This document shows positions 1 to 6,277 of a DNA stretch of 9,380 nt, piece by piece. Made by a program: the position numbers and the translations under genes. Every line of letters starts with the position of its first letter. Position 1 is the first letter of the stretch. A model generated the notes under the pieces. That model worked only from the letters and a program-made list of their open reading frames with translations. It was not told the origin of the DNA and ran no database searches. The DNA comes from Rubrivivax sp. (lineage in GTDB: Bacteria > Pseudomonadota > Gammaproteobacteria > Burkholderiales > Burkholderiaceae_C), in NCBI GenBank assembly GCA_020851615.1, contig JADZCL010000003.1, forward strand, positions 1-9,380, read 5' to 3'.

Positions 1-830
1 ATGAAGTCCACCAGCAGGCCGTCGTCGGGCATGTGGTCCTTCAGGTTGGGGTGCGGCCAGTCGGTGCCCCAGAGCACGCGCTCGGGGAAGGACTCGACGA
101 GTGTGCGTGCAAAGGGCACGACGTCGCGGTAGGCGGACTGCTCACCGGCCAGCGCAGGCGGGCCGCTCGCCGACAGCCGTTCCGGGCAGCTCACCTTGCT
201 GAAGACGTTCTCGTGCTCGCGCATGAACTTCAGGAAGAGCGCGAATTCGGGCCCGTCGACGGGCTTGCGCACGTCAGGCCGGCCCATGTGGTCGACGACG
301 ACCGTGGTCGGCAACGCGGTGAAGAAATCCCACAGCTCGGGCAGGTCCTGGGCCTCGAAGTAGATGACGACGTGCCAGGCCAATGCCGCGATGCGTGCGG
401 CGATCTCCAGCAGTTCGTCCTTGGGCGTGAAGTCGACCAGGCGCTTGACGAAGTTGAAGCGCACGCCGCGCACGCCGGCCTCGTGAAGGGCCTGCAGTTC
501 GCCGTCGCTCACGCTGCGGCGCACGGTCGCCACGCCGCGCGCGCGCCCGCCGCTGTGGGTGCAGGCGTCGACCAGCGCGCGGTTGTCGGCGCCATGGCAG
601 GTGGCCTGCACGATGACGTTGCGCGCAAAGCCGAGGTGGTCGCGCAGCGCGAACAGCTGCTCCTTGCCCGCGTCGCAGGGCGTGTACTTGCGCTCCGGCG
701 CGTAGGGGAACCGCTCGCCCGGGCCGAAGACGTGGCAGTGCGCGTCGATGCTGCCCGGCGGCAGCTGGAAGCGCGGCTTGCTCGGGTGGGCGGTCCAGTC
801 CAGCCAGCCGGGGGTCTTGGTGAAGCTCAT
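1..830 (-). CDS. pmdD: 2-pyrone-4,6-dicarboxylate (PDC) hydrolase, C-terminus cut by window edge
   Basis: Amidohydrolase-superfamily lactonase of the LigI/PmdD family (cytoplasmic). It opens 2-pyrone-4,6-dicarboxylate to 4-oxalomesaconate in the protocatechuate 4,5-cleavage pathway. My own minus-strand translation from the ATG at 830 gives 276 complete residues running off position 1. Visible active-site landmarks are DAHCH (H31, H33), DHMGRP (H181) and WGTDWPHPN (D257). H31/H33 sit at the same numbers as the known LigI histidines, which supports this start. H181 and D257 correspond to the family's further catalytic His and Asp. The family is about 290-300 residues long, so only a short C-terminal piece is missing. 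It lies 69 nt downstream of the aldolase gene on the same strand and is presumably co-transcribed. No strong Shine-Dalgarno is seen (AGAGAG lies a little far upstream). Family assignment is firm; exact substrate is inferred from motifs and neighbours. Confidence 0.9.
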   Translation of the reverse strand, partial: MSFTKTPGWLDWTAHPSKPRFQLPPGSIDAHCHVFGPGERFPYAPERKYTPCDAGKEQLFALRDHLGFARNVIVQATCHGADNRALVDACTHSGGRARGVATVRRSVSDGELQALHEAGVRGVRFNFVKRLVDFTPKDELLEIAARIAALAWHVVIYFEAQDLPELWDFFTALPTTVVVDHMGRPDVRKPVDGPEFALFLKFMREHENVFSKVSCPERLSASGPPALAGEQSAYRDVVPFARTLVESFPERVLWGTDWPHPNLKDHMPDDGLLVDF

Positions 831-899
831 GGGTGGGGTCTCTCTGCGCCGCGGGTGCTGCGGGCGGCGCGGCAAATGGCCTGTGCGGCCGGCGCGCCG

Positions 900-1583
900 T
901 CAATCGATGTAGCGCAGGCCCGCCTTGGCGAGTGGTTCGCGCATCTTGTACATGTCCAGCCCGAGGACGCCGCTGGCGAGGCGGGCGCGCTTGTCCCCCT
1001 CGTTGGCCTCGCGCTGCGTGGCGGCCACGAGCGCGCCCGCGGCCAGCGCCCGCGGCACGCAGACCACGCCGTCGTCGTCGGCGACGATGACGTCGCCGGG
1101 TGTCACGTAGGCGCCGGCGCAGACGATGGGGATATTGACCGAACCGAGCGTGGCCTTGATGGTGCCTTTGCTGCTGATGGCCTTGCTCCAGACCGGAAAG
1201 CGCATCTGGGTGAGCGTCTTCACGTCGCGCACGCCTGCGTCGATGACCAGGGCGCGTGCACCGCGCGCCTGGAAGCTGGTGGCCAGCAGGTCGCCGAAGT
1301 AGCCATCCGTGCACTCGGCGGTGATTGCCGCGACGACGATGTCGCCGGGGCGGATCTGCTCGGCTGCCACGTGCAGCATCCAGTTGTCGCCCGGGTGCAG
1401 CAGCACCGTCACAGCCGTTCCCGACACCTGCGCGCCGGCATAGATCGGGCGCATGCAGGGCTTCATGAGGCCCACGCGGCCCATGGCCTCGTGCACGGTG
1501 GCGCTGCCCAGCGGCGCCAGCGCGTCGGCCGTGACCGCGTCGGTGCGCGTGATGTTGCGGTAGACAACGCCGAGTTCGTACAT
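900..1583 (-). CDS. pmdF: 4-carboxy-4-hydroxy-2-oxoadipate (CHA/HMG) aldolase
   Basis: RraA-fold class II aldolase of the LigK/PmdF family (227 aa). It splits 4-carboxy-4-hydroxy-2-oxoadipate into pyruvate and oxaloacetate, the last step of the protocatechuate/gallate meta pathway; family members also cleave 4-hydroxy-4-methyl-2-oxoglutarate. The family signature is present: GDLLA with D98, then VRD with R119 and D120. The 21-residue spacing between the metal-site Asp and the Arg equals that of the Pseudomonas putida enzyme (D102/R123). Length matches known LigK/PmdF (about 227-228 aa). The ATG at 1583 is chosen because [11 protein letters not shown] is the typical N-terminus and an AAGGGG-type Shine-Dalgarno lies just upstream. 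The start is only 2 nt after the stop of the hydratase gene, implying translational coupling. A much longer open frame continues upstream in this frame but is antisense-like noise inside pmdE. RraA proteins are a paralogous alternative; the operon context favours the aldolase. Confidence 0.93.
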   Translation of the reverse strand: MYELGVVYRNITRTDAVTADALAPLGSATVHEAMGRVGLMKPCMRPIYAGAQVSGTAVTVLLHPGDNWMLHVAAEQIRPGDIVVAAITAECTDGYFGDLLATSFQARGARALVIDAGVRDVKTLTQMRFPVWSKAISSKGTIKATLGSVNIPIVCAGAYVTPGDVIVADDDGVVCVPRALAAGALVAATQREANEGDKRARLASGVLGLDMYKMREPLAKAGLRYID

Positions 1584-1585
1584 GG

Positions 1586-2614
1586 TCACTGCCCCTTCTT
1601 CTTCAGTGCGGCATCCAGGCGCGGGTAGACGCGCCGCGCGTTGCCTTCGTAGATCTGCTGCTTCTGCGCCGCAGTGAGTTGCGTGCTGGCCTCGATGTAG
1701 CGCCGGGTGTCGTCGTAGTGGAAGCCCGTCTCGGGGTCGATGCCGCGCACGGCGCCGATCATCTCGCTGGCAAAGAGGATGTTGTCGACCGGGATCACAC
1801 GGGTCAGCAGGTCGATGCCGGGCTGGTGATAGACGCAGGTGTCGAAGAAGACGTTGCCAAGCAGGTGCTCGACCAGCAGCGGCTTCTTCAGCTCCTGCGC
1901 CAGGCCGCGGTAGCGGCCCCAGTGGTAGGGCGCAGCGCCGCCGCCGTGCGGCACGATGAAGCGCAGCGTCGGGAAGTCCCGGAACAGGTCGCCCTGGATC
2001 AACTGCATCACCGCCGTCGTGTCGGCGTTGATGTAGTGCGCGCCGGTGGTGTGGAAGCAGGCGTTGCAGCTCGTGCTGACGTGGACCATCGCCGGGATGT
2101 CGAACTCGACCATCTTCTCGTAGATGGGATACCAGTGGCGGTCGGTCAGCGGGGGCTCGCGCCAGTGGCCGCCGGAGGGGTCGGGGTTGAGGTTGATCGC
2201 CACGCACCCGTACTGCTGCACGCACTTCACGAGCTCGGGGATGCAGCTGCTCGGGTCCACGCCCGGGCTCTGCGGCAGCATGGCCGCGGGGATGAAGTGA
2301 TCGGGGAAGAGCCGCGACACCCGGAAGCACAGCTCGTTGCAGATCGCCGCCCAGGTGCTGCTGACCTCGAAGTCGCCGATGTGGTGCGCCATGAAGCTCG
2401 CGCGCGGGCTGAAGATCGTCAGGTCGCTGCCGCGCTCGCGCATCCTGGCGAGCTGGTTGGTCTCGATGCTCTCGCGGATCTCGTCGTCGCTGATCTGCAG
2501 CGCGCTTGCCCGGGGCTTGAGCGCGGGGTCTTTGATGCCCGCGACCTGCGCGTTGCGCCAGGTCTCCAGCGCCTTGGGGGCGGTGGTGTAGTGGCCGTGG
2601 ATGTCGATGATCAT
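1586..2614 (-). CDS. pmdE: 4-oxalomesaconate hydratase (LigJ/PmdE type)
   Basis: Amidohydrolase-superfamily (COG2159-like) hydratase, 342 aa. It adds water to 4-oxalomesaconate to make 4-carboxy-4-hydroxy-2-oxoadipate, linking the PDC hydrolase to the aldolase. The N-terminus [16 protein letters not shown] is characteristic of LigJ and carries metal ligands H6 and H8. H178 (in AMVHVS) and E284 (in FASE) fall at the positions I recall for the metal-binding His and catalytic Glu of the Sphingobium LigJ. H223 lies in PHGGG. Length is close to LigJ (about 341 aa). The ATG at 2614 is preceded by AAGGAG (plus-strand 2624-2629), a good ribosome site. It is the first gene of the minus-strand unit pmdE-pmdF-pmdD and diverges from a lysR gene. 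No PmdK-type transporter lies between it and the regulator. Related decarboxylases (ACMSD-like) are a less likely alternative. Confidence 0.92.
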   Translation of the reverse strand: MIIDIHGHYTTAPKALETWRNAQVAGIKDPALKPRASALQISDDEIRESIETNQLARMRERGSDLTIFSPRASFMAHHIGDFEVSSTWAAICNELCFRVSRLFPDHFIPAAMLPQSPGVDPSSCIPELVKCVQQYGCVAINLNPDPSGGHWREPPLTDRHWYPIYEKMVEFDIPAMVHVSTSCNACFHTTGAHYINADTTAVMQLIQGDLFRDFPTLRFIVPHGGGAAPYHWGRYRGLAQELKKPLLVEHLLGNVFFDTCVYHQPGIDLLTRVIPVDNILFASEMIGAVRGIDPETGFHYDDTRRYIEASTQLTAAQKQQIYEGNARRVYPRLDAALKKKGQ

Positions 2615-2701
2615 GGCAGCGCGCTCCTTCGCGGCGCATTGTTGAGCAGGCGCGACCCGTTATCAATGCGATAACGCCACTAGCAGCTATAGCATTGCGG
2701 C
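2615..2701. promoter_or_regulatory. divergent pmdE/lysR control region
   Basis: This 87-bp gap separates two outward-reading genes and must hold both promoters. Seen directly: a 19-bp inverted repeat at 2658-2676; an 8-bp palindrome GCTATAGC at 2686-2693 close to the lysR ATG; and three copies of the hexamer GCATTG (either orientation) starting at 2636, 2664 and 2692. No convincing -35/-10 pair is visible for either gene. That fits an activator-dependent pmd promoter, but it is an inference. The region is less GC-rich than its flanks. Confidence 0.6.
2658..2676. promoter_or_regulatory. candidate LysR-regulator operator (inverted repeat)
   Basis: Perfect 7-bp arms CGTTATC / GATAACG around a 5-bp centre AATGC. 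It contains the T-N11-A pattern typical of LysR-type binding boxes. It sits 25 nt before the lysR start and 43 nt before the pmdE start. That is the usual place for a LysR protein to repress its own gene and activate the divergent operon. Assignment to the adjacent regulator is inference from position and symmetry. Confidence 0.6.
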
Positions 2702-3616
2702 ATGGACCTGAAGCAGCTTGAGTACTTCGTCCACGTCGCCGAGATGGGCAGCTTCACGCGTGCCTCGGCCTTCCTGCGCATCGCGCAGCCCGCGCTCTCG
2801 CGGCAGGTGCGCGCGCTCGAGGTCGAGCTGCGCCAGGCGCTGCTGCAGCGCAATGGCCGCGGTGTGACGCCCACCGAGAGCGGCAAGCGGCTGCTGGCGC
2901 ATGCGCGCGGCATCCTGCAGCAGGTGCAGCGCGCCCGCGACGAGCTCGAGGCGCAGCGTGGTGCAGCCACCGGGCGCCTCACGCTGGCGCTGCCACCCAG
3001 CATCAGCCGCAGCCTGACCGTGCCGCTGGTGCAGGCCTTTCGCCAGCAGCTGCCGCGCGCGAGCCTGTGCGTCGTCGAAGGTCTCTCGGCCTACGCGCTC
3101 GAGTGGCTGGGCATCGGCCGTGTCGATGCCGCGGTGGTCTACAACGTCACGCCGACGCCAGCCATCGACCTGCAGCCGCTGCGCGCGGAGCGCCTGATGC
3201 TGGTCAGCGCGCGTGCATCCGGGGCCAGGCGGGTGGGTGCCCCGCTGCCGCTGCGCCGGCTGGCCGAGCAGGCGCTGGTGATGCCCAGCCGCCCGCATTC
3301 GATGCGCATGCGGCTGGAGGCGGCGCTCGCGGCGCAGGGGCTGCGCCCGCGCGTGGCGCTCGAGATCGAGAGCGTGCCGGCCATCCTCGAGCTCGTGCAG
3401 CAGGGCGGCCTGCACGCGCTGCTGACCGAGAACGCCATCCGCGGCAGCGACCAGGCCGAGGCGTTTGCGCTGCGCCCGATCACGCCGCCGCTGGTGGCCA
3501 CGCTGTGGTTGGCGACTTCGGCGCAGCGTCCGCGCGGGCCCCTGCTCGAACGCGGGGCGGCCATCGTGCAGGAACTGCTCAAGCCCGGGCGCACCGGGAT
3601 GCTGCACAGGCACTGA
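2702..3616 (+). CDS. LysR-type transcriptional regulator, probable pmd operon regulator
   Basis: LysR-family regulator of 304 aa, the usual family length. The N-terminal winged HTH begins [22 protein letters not shown]. The recognition region spans about residues 17-40 ([10 protein letters not shown] near its end), followed by a linker helix to about residue 90. The rest is the substrate-binding-like effector domain (about 92-295). It diverges from pmdE, so its likely job is control of the meta-pathway operon in response to a pathway intermediate. In Comamonas, PmdR is reported to sense PDC, but equivalence to PmdR cannot be shown by eye, so no symbol is given. The ATG at 2702 matches the family N-terminus, although no clear Shine-Dalgarno precedes it. 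It ends convergently with yacG, with 26 nt between stop codons and a shared hairpin. Confidence 0.92.
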   Translation: MDLKQLEYFVHVAEMGSFTRASAFLRIAQPALSRQVRALEVELRQALLQRNGRGVTPTESGKRLLAHARGILQQVQRARDELEAQRGAATGRLTLALPPSISRSLTVPLVQAFRQQLPRASLCVVEGLSAYALEWLGIGRVDAAVVYNVTPTPAIDLQPLRAERLMLVSARASGARRVGAPLPLRRLAEQALVMPSRPHSMRMRLEAALAAQGLRPRVALEIESVPAILELVQQGGLHALLTENAIRGSDQAEAFALRPITPPLVATLWLATSAQRPRGPLLERGAAIVQELLKPGRTGMLHRH

Positions 3617-3650
3617 GTGCGGCGCTCCCTGCGCCGTGCCGCTCAGTGCC
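3609..3650. terminator. two-part hairpin between convergent lysR and yacG
   Basis: Outer perfect 9-bp arms GGCACTGAG (3609-3617) and CTCAGTGCC (3642-3650) enclose an inner perfect 6-bp stem CGGCGC (3620-3625) / GCGCCG (3631-3636) with a 5-nt loop. Both stop codons lie inside the outer arms. No T-run follows on either strand, so this is not a textbook intrinsic terminator. A bidirectional terminator or 3'-end stabiliser is the most likely role, by position. Confidence 0.45.
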
Positions 3651-3849
3651 GCGGCAGGGCCGGGTCGTCGTCGGCGGTCGGTGCGTCGGGGGCGGCCACC
3701 GCTGGCACGCGGTAGGCCTCACTGGCCCAGGCGCCCAGGTCCAGGCTGCGGCAGCGCTCGCTGCAGAAGGGGCGCCAGGGGTTGTCGGCACCGTAGCGGC
3801 TGGGCTGGCGGCACTGCGGGCAGGGCACGACCCGGGGTTTGCTCGGCAT
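3643..3849 (-). CDS. yacG: DNA gyrase inhibitor YacG (zinc-binding)
   Basis: Small zinc-ribbon protein of 68 aa, the normal size for YacG. In Escherichia coli, YacG binds GyrB and inhibits gyrase. The four zinc-ligand cysteines are visible as CPQC (C10, C13) and CSERC (C29, C33). The intervening and following segments, RPFCSERCRSLDLGAWASEAYRVP, are strongly family-like. After about residue 50 the tail is acidic and proline-rich and poorly conserved. The ATG at 3849 is the only reasonable start, and its Shine-Dalgarno is weak. It is the last gene of the minus-strand run, 30 nt after zapD, an arrangement (coaE-zapD-yacG) common in proteobacteria. It converges with lysR. Confidence 0.95.
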   Translation of the reverse strand: MPSKPRVVPCPQCRQPSRYGADNPWRPFCSERCRSLDLGAWASEAYRVPAVAAPDAPTADDDPALPRH

Positions 3850-3879
3850 GGTCGAAGCGGGAGTGCGCCGGGCCGCCGC

Positions 3880-4635
3880 TCAGCTGCACAGCGTCAGCTC
3901 GAAGGGCACGTCGTCCGTTGCCGGGCGCAGCCGCCCTTCGGCGTCGGCGCGCATCATGCGCACCGCAACGAGCAGCCGGTGGCCGCTGATCTCGGGCACC
4001 AGGCCGTCGCTGCAGTCCATGCGCAGGCGCAGCAGGTGGTAGGTCTTGTGCTGGGGCAGGCTCTGCTGGAACTGTCCGGCCACGGCCATCATGCGCTGGG
4101 GCGAGCCGCTGTCGCGCAGCAGGCTCAGCAGCGTGTAGAGCGCCGTGGCCAGCGGCATCAGCGTGGAGGTCCAGCGCACCAGATCGGCGTGGCGCTGCGC
4201 CGGCGCATGCTGCTGCCAGGCGTAGTAGGAGGGCAGGTCGAACCCGCAGGTGCCGCCGGGGATGTTGATGCGGCTGCGGATACTCATCAGCCACTCGTTG
4301 CCAGCCAGCGCCTGGCCGGCCTTGCCCGTCAGCTGGTTCAGGCCGCCGTGCGCGGCGTCGATGCGGCCGATGACGCCGTCCAGCAGGTCCTCGGCGATCG
4401 CCGGATTGCCGCGATAGCCCACGAGCTGCGTGCGGTGGCGCTCGAGTTCCTTGAGCAGGTCGGCCTTGAGGTCGGCGCGCGAAGCGACGTCCATGATCTC
4501 GAAGATCGTCGCCAGCGCGAAATGGTGGTCGACCGGCGTGTCGCGCGGCATCAGCTGGGCGAGGCGGTCGAACAGGTGTTCGAGCCGCAGCATCGTACGG
4601 ATGCCTTCGTTGATCGGGTACTCGTAGAAGATCAA
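3880..4635 (-). CDS. zapD: cell division protein ZapD (FtsZ-associated)
   Basis: ZapD (YacF/DUF1342) family, 251 aa. This cytoplasmic factor binds FtsZ, bundles protofilaments and stabilises the Z ring. The N-terminus IFYEYPINEGIRTMLRLEHLF is the conserved opening of beta- and gammaproteobacterial ZapD. A later segment with GGTCGFDLPSYYAWQ (about residues 127-141) is another family block, and the protein is mostly helical as expected. The start is taken as TTG at 4635. The nearest in-frame ATG would begin at residue 15 and remove the conserved N-terminal block, and no upstream in-frame ATG is available. The TTG overlaps the coaE stop as TTGA, implying coupled translation. The Shine-Dalgarno is weak (AAGAG). 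The genes on both sides (coaE, yacG) are its usual partners. Confidence 0.93.
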   Translation of the reverse strand: MIFYEYPINEGIRTMLRLEHLFDRLAQLMPRDTPVDHHFALATIFEIMDVASRADLKADLLKELERHRTQLVGYRGNPAIAEDLLDGVIGRIDAAHGGLNQLTGKAGQALAGNEWLMSIRSRINIPGGTCGFDLPSYYAWQQHAPAQRHADLVRWTSTLMPLATALYTLLSLLRDSGSPQRMMAVAGQFQQSLPQHKTYHLLRLRMDCSDGLVPEISGHRLLVAVRMMRADAEGRLRPATDDVPFELTLCS

Positions 4636-5330
4636 GGGGGCGCTCTTGGGGCTGGCGGGGATTGTTCCACAGCCCCTGCACCAGCCGCCCGGCCGCAGCC
4701 CTCACCGACCCACAGCGCCCACAGCAGGCGCAGCTCCACCGCCAGCTGTGCCGGCGTGATGCCTTCGTTGTAGAGCACGGCATCGGCGATGGCGCGGCGC
4801 TGCGCGCGCGGCGCCTGCTGCGCGATCACGGCGCGCGTGGCCGCCTCGCTCCAGCCAGAGCGCTGCATGACGCGCCGGCATTGCGTGTCCTCGTGGCAGT
4901 CGACGACGAGCACGCGCTCCACACGGGCCCGCCAGTGCGCCGATTCGGCCAGCAGCGGCACGTCGAAGACGACGACCTGTCCAGGCCCCGCCGCGTCGGC
5001 CTCGCGTGCGGCCTGGGCGCCGATCAGCGGGTGCAGGATGGATTCGAGGAGCGCCTTGGCGTGCGCGTCGGCGAAGACCTGCTGGCGCATGCGCGCACGG
5101 TCCAGTGCGCCGTCCGCACCGATCATCGAGGCGCCGAAGGCCGCGGCGATGGCCGCCAGCGCCGCGCCGCCGGGCTGCGTCAGTGCGCGTGCGATGGCAT
5201 CGGTGTCGACCAGCCATGCGCCGCATTCGAGGAGCAGCGCAGCCACCGTGCTCTTGCCGCTGCCGATGCCACCGGTCAGGCCGATGTGGCGGATGGCGCG
5301 CGGGCCGGCCGCGCTGCCGTTCAGTGCCAC
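4632..5330 (-). CDS. coaE: dephospho-CoA kinase
   Basis: Dephospho-CoA kinase phosphorylates the ribose 3'-OH of dephospho-CoA with ATP, the last step of coenzyme A synthesis (cytoplasm). Motifs: P-loop GGIGSGKST (residues 20-28 from the chosen start), VDTDAIAR (D42, D44), LHPLI, VFDVPLLAES and the C-terminal IADAVLYNEG. The start is unsettled. GTG at 5330 overlaps the pilD stop by 10 nt and gives 232 aa; an in-frame GTG at 5339 is also possible, and there is no ATG before the P-loop. The usual family length is about 200-210 aa. The excess is a short N-terminal stretch and a Gly/Ala/Pro-rich tail of about 25 residues after LWALWVGEG. The stop overlaps zapD's TTG start. The pilD-coaE-zapD-yacG linkage is classical in proteobacteria. 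Confidence 0.94.
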   Translation of the reverse strand: MALNGSAAGPRAIRHIGLTGGIGSGKSTVAALLLECGAWLVDTDAIARALTQPGGAALAAIAAAFGASMIGADGALDRARMRQQVFADAHAKALLESILHPLIGAQAAREADAAGPGQVVVFDVPLLAESAHWRARVERVLVVDCHEDTQCRRVMQRSGWSEAATRAVIAQQAPRAQRRAIADAVLYNEGITPAQLAVELRLLWALWVGEGCGRAAGAGAVEQSPPAPRAPP

Positions 5331-6256
5331 CCCATCCACTCGAGGACCGTCGGCAGCCCGATCAGCAGCACGGCCACCCCGCCGCCGGCCAGGAAGGGCC
5401 CGAAGGGCACGAAACGGCCCTCGCGCAGGTTGCCCTGCAACTTCATCGCCAGGCCGACGATGGCGCCGATCACCGAGGCCAGCAGCACGATGGGCAGGAT
5501 GGCCTGCCAGCCCAGCCACGCGCCCAGCGCCGCCAGCAGCTTGAAGTCGCCGTAGCCCATGCCCTCCTTGCCGGTGGTCAGCTTGAAGAGCCAGTACACG
5601 GCCCACAGCGACAGGTAGCCCGCCACCGCCCCCCACAGCGCCTGGCCGGGCGTCACCGTGGGCAACCAGCCCAGAGCCGCGGCCACCAGTCCGCCCCACA
5701 ACAGCGGCAGCGTGATCGCGTCGGGCAGCACAGTCGTGTCCCAGTCGATCAGCGTGAGCGCGAGCAGCGCGGCGACGAACGCGCAGTACAGCAGCGTCGC
5801 GGGCTGCGCGCCCAGGCGCCAGGAGACGGCAGCAAAGAGCAGCGCGGTGCTCACCTCGACCAGCGGGTAGCGCAGCGCGATGCGTGCGGCACACCCCGCG
5901 CAGCGGCCGCGCAGGGACAGCCAGGACAGCAGCGGGATGTTCTCGACCCAGCGGATCTGGCGTGCACAGGTCGGGCAGCGTGAACCCGGCACCAAGAGCG
6001 AGAGTCGGCCCAGTGCGTTGAGCGCGCGGCGCAGCGCGCCGGCCGCCTGCTCGAGCCCGGCGGGTGCCTCGGCGGCAAAGGTGCGGCGAAAGGAGCCGCG
6101 GTCGCGCAACTGCTCCACCACGTCGGACCACCACTGCCGCTCGAGCATGATCGGCAGGCGGTGCACGACGACATTCAGGAAGCTGCCCACCAGCAGCCCC
6201 AGCAGCGCCAGGGCCCAGGGCGAGAGCAGCAGCGCGAGCAGGCCCGGATCGATCAC
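5321..6256 (-). CDS. pilD: prepilin peptidase / N-methyltransferase PilD
   Basis: Type IV prepilin leader peptidase (aspartic protease family A24A), an inner-membrane enzyme. It cleaves leader peptides of type IV pilins and pseudopilins and N-methylates the new first residue. It has 311 aa with about eight hydrophobic segments. TM1 (residues about 8-34) ends in GSFLNVVVHRLP. The cytoplasmic domain carries the zinc tetracysteine C94/C97/C119/C122 (CPTC...CAGC). The catalytic aspartates lie in LIDWDT (D171/D173) and GYGD (D237, within GKEGMGYGDFKLLAALGAW). Between HRLP and the first CxxC there is a linker of about 57 residues, longer than I recall for Pseudomonas PilD. The start is GTG at 6256, preceded by CAAGAGCACC and 21 nt after the pilC stop; no ATG precedes TM1. 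The C-terminus overlaps coaE. It likely also serves a type II secretion system if one exists elsewhere. Confidence 0.96.
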   Translation of the reverse strand: MIDPGLLALLLSPWALALLGLLVGSFLNVVVHRLPIMLERQWWSDVVEQLRDRGSFRRTFAAEAPAGLEQAAGALRRALNALGRLSLLVPGSRCPTCARQIRWVENIPLLSWLSLRGRCAGCAARIALRYPLVEVSTALLFAAVSWRLGAQPATLLYCAFVAALLALTLIDWDTTVLPDAITLPLLWGGLVAAALGWLPTVTPGQALWGAVAGYLSLWAVYWLFKLTTGKEGMGYGDFKLLAALGAWLGWQAILPIVLLASVIGAIVGLAMKLQGNLREGRFVPFGPFLAGGGVAVLLIGLPTVLEWMGWH

Positions 6257-6277
6257 GCGGTGCTCTTGCGCGCGCGC

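Noticed and set aside
893..900. GGCGCGCC palindrome just after the pmdF stop
   Set aside because: An 8-bp GC-only palindrome is expected by chance at this base composition.
33..1628. 531-codon open frame on the plus strand
   Set aside because: It is antisense to pmdD, pmdF and the end of pmdE. Its composition (Ala/Arg/Val/Asp/His-rich) is that of a GC-rich shadow frame, with no recognisable domain.
1584..2666. Upstream extension of the pmdF frame to a 588-codon open frame
   Set aside because: The upstream part is an Arg/Pro-rich shadow overlapping pmdE in another frame. pmdF has a family-typical start and ribosome site at 1583.
3067..4773. 568-codon plus-strand frame over lysR, yacG and zapD
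   Set aside because: It crosses three well-supported genes on both strands and has shadow composition.
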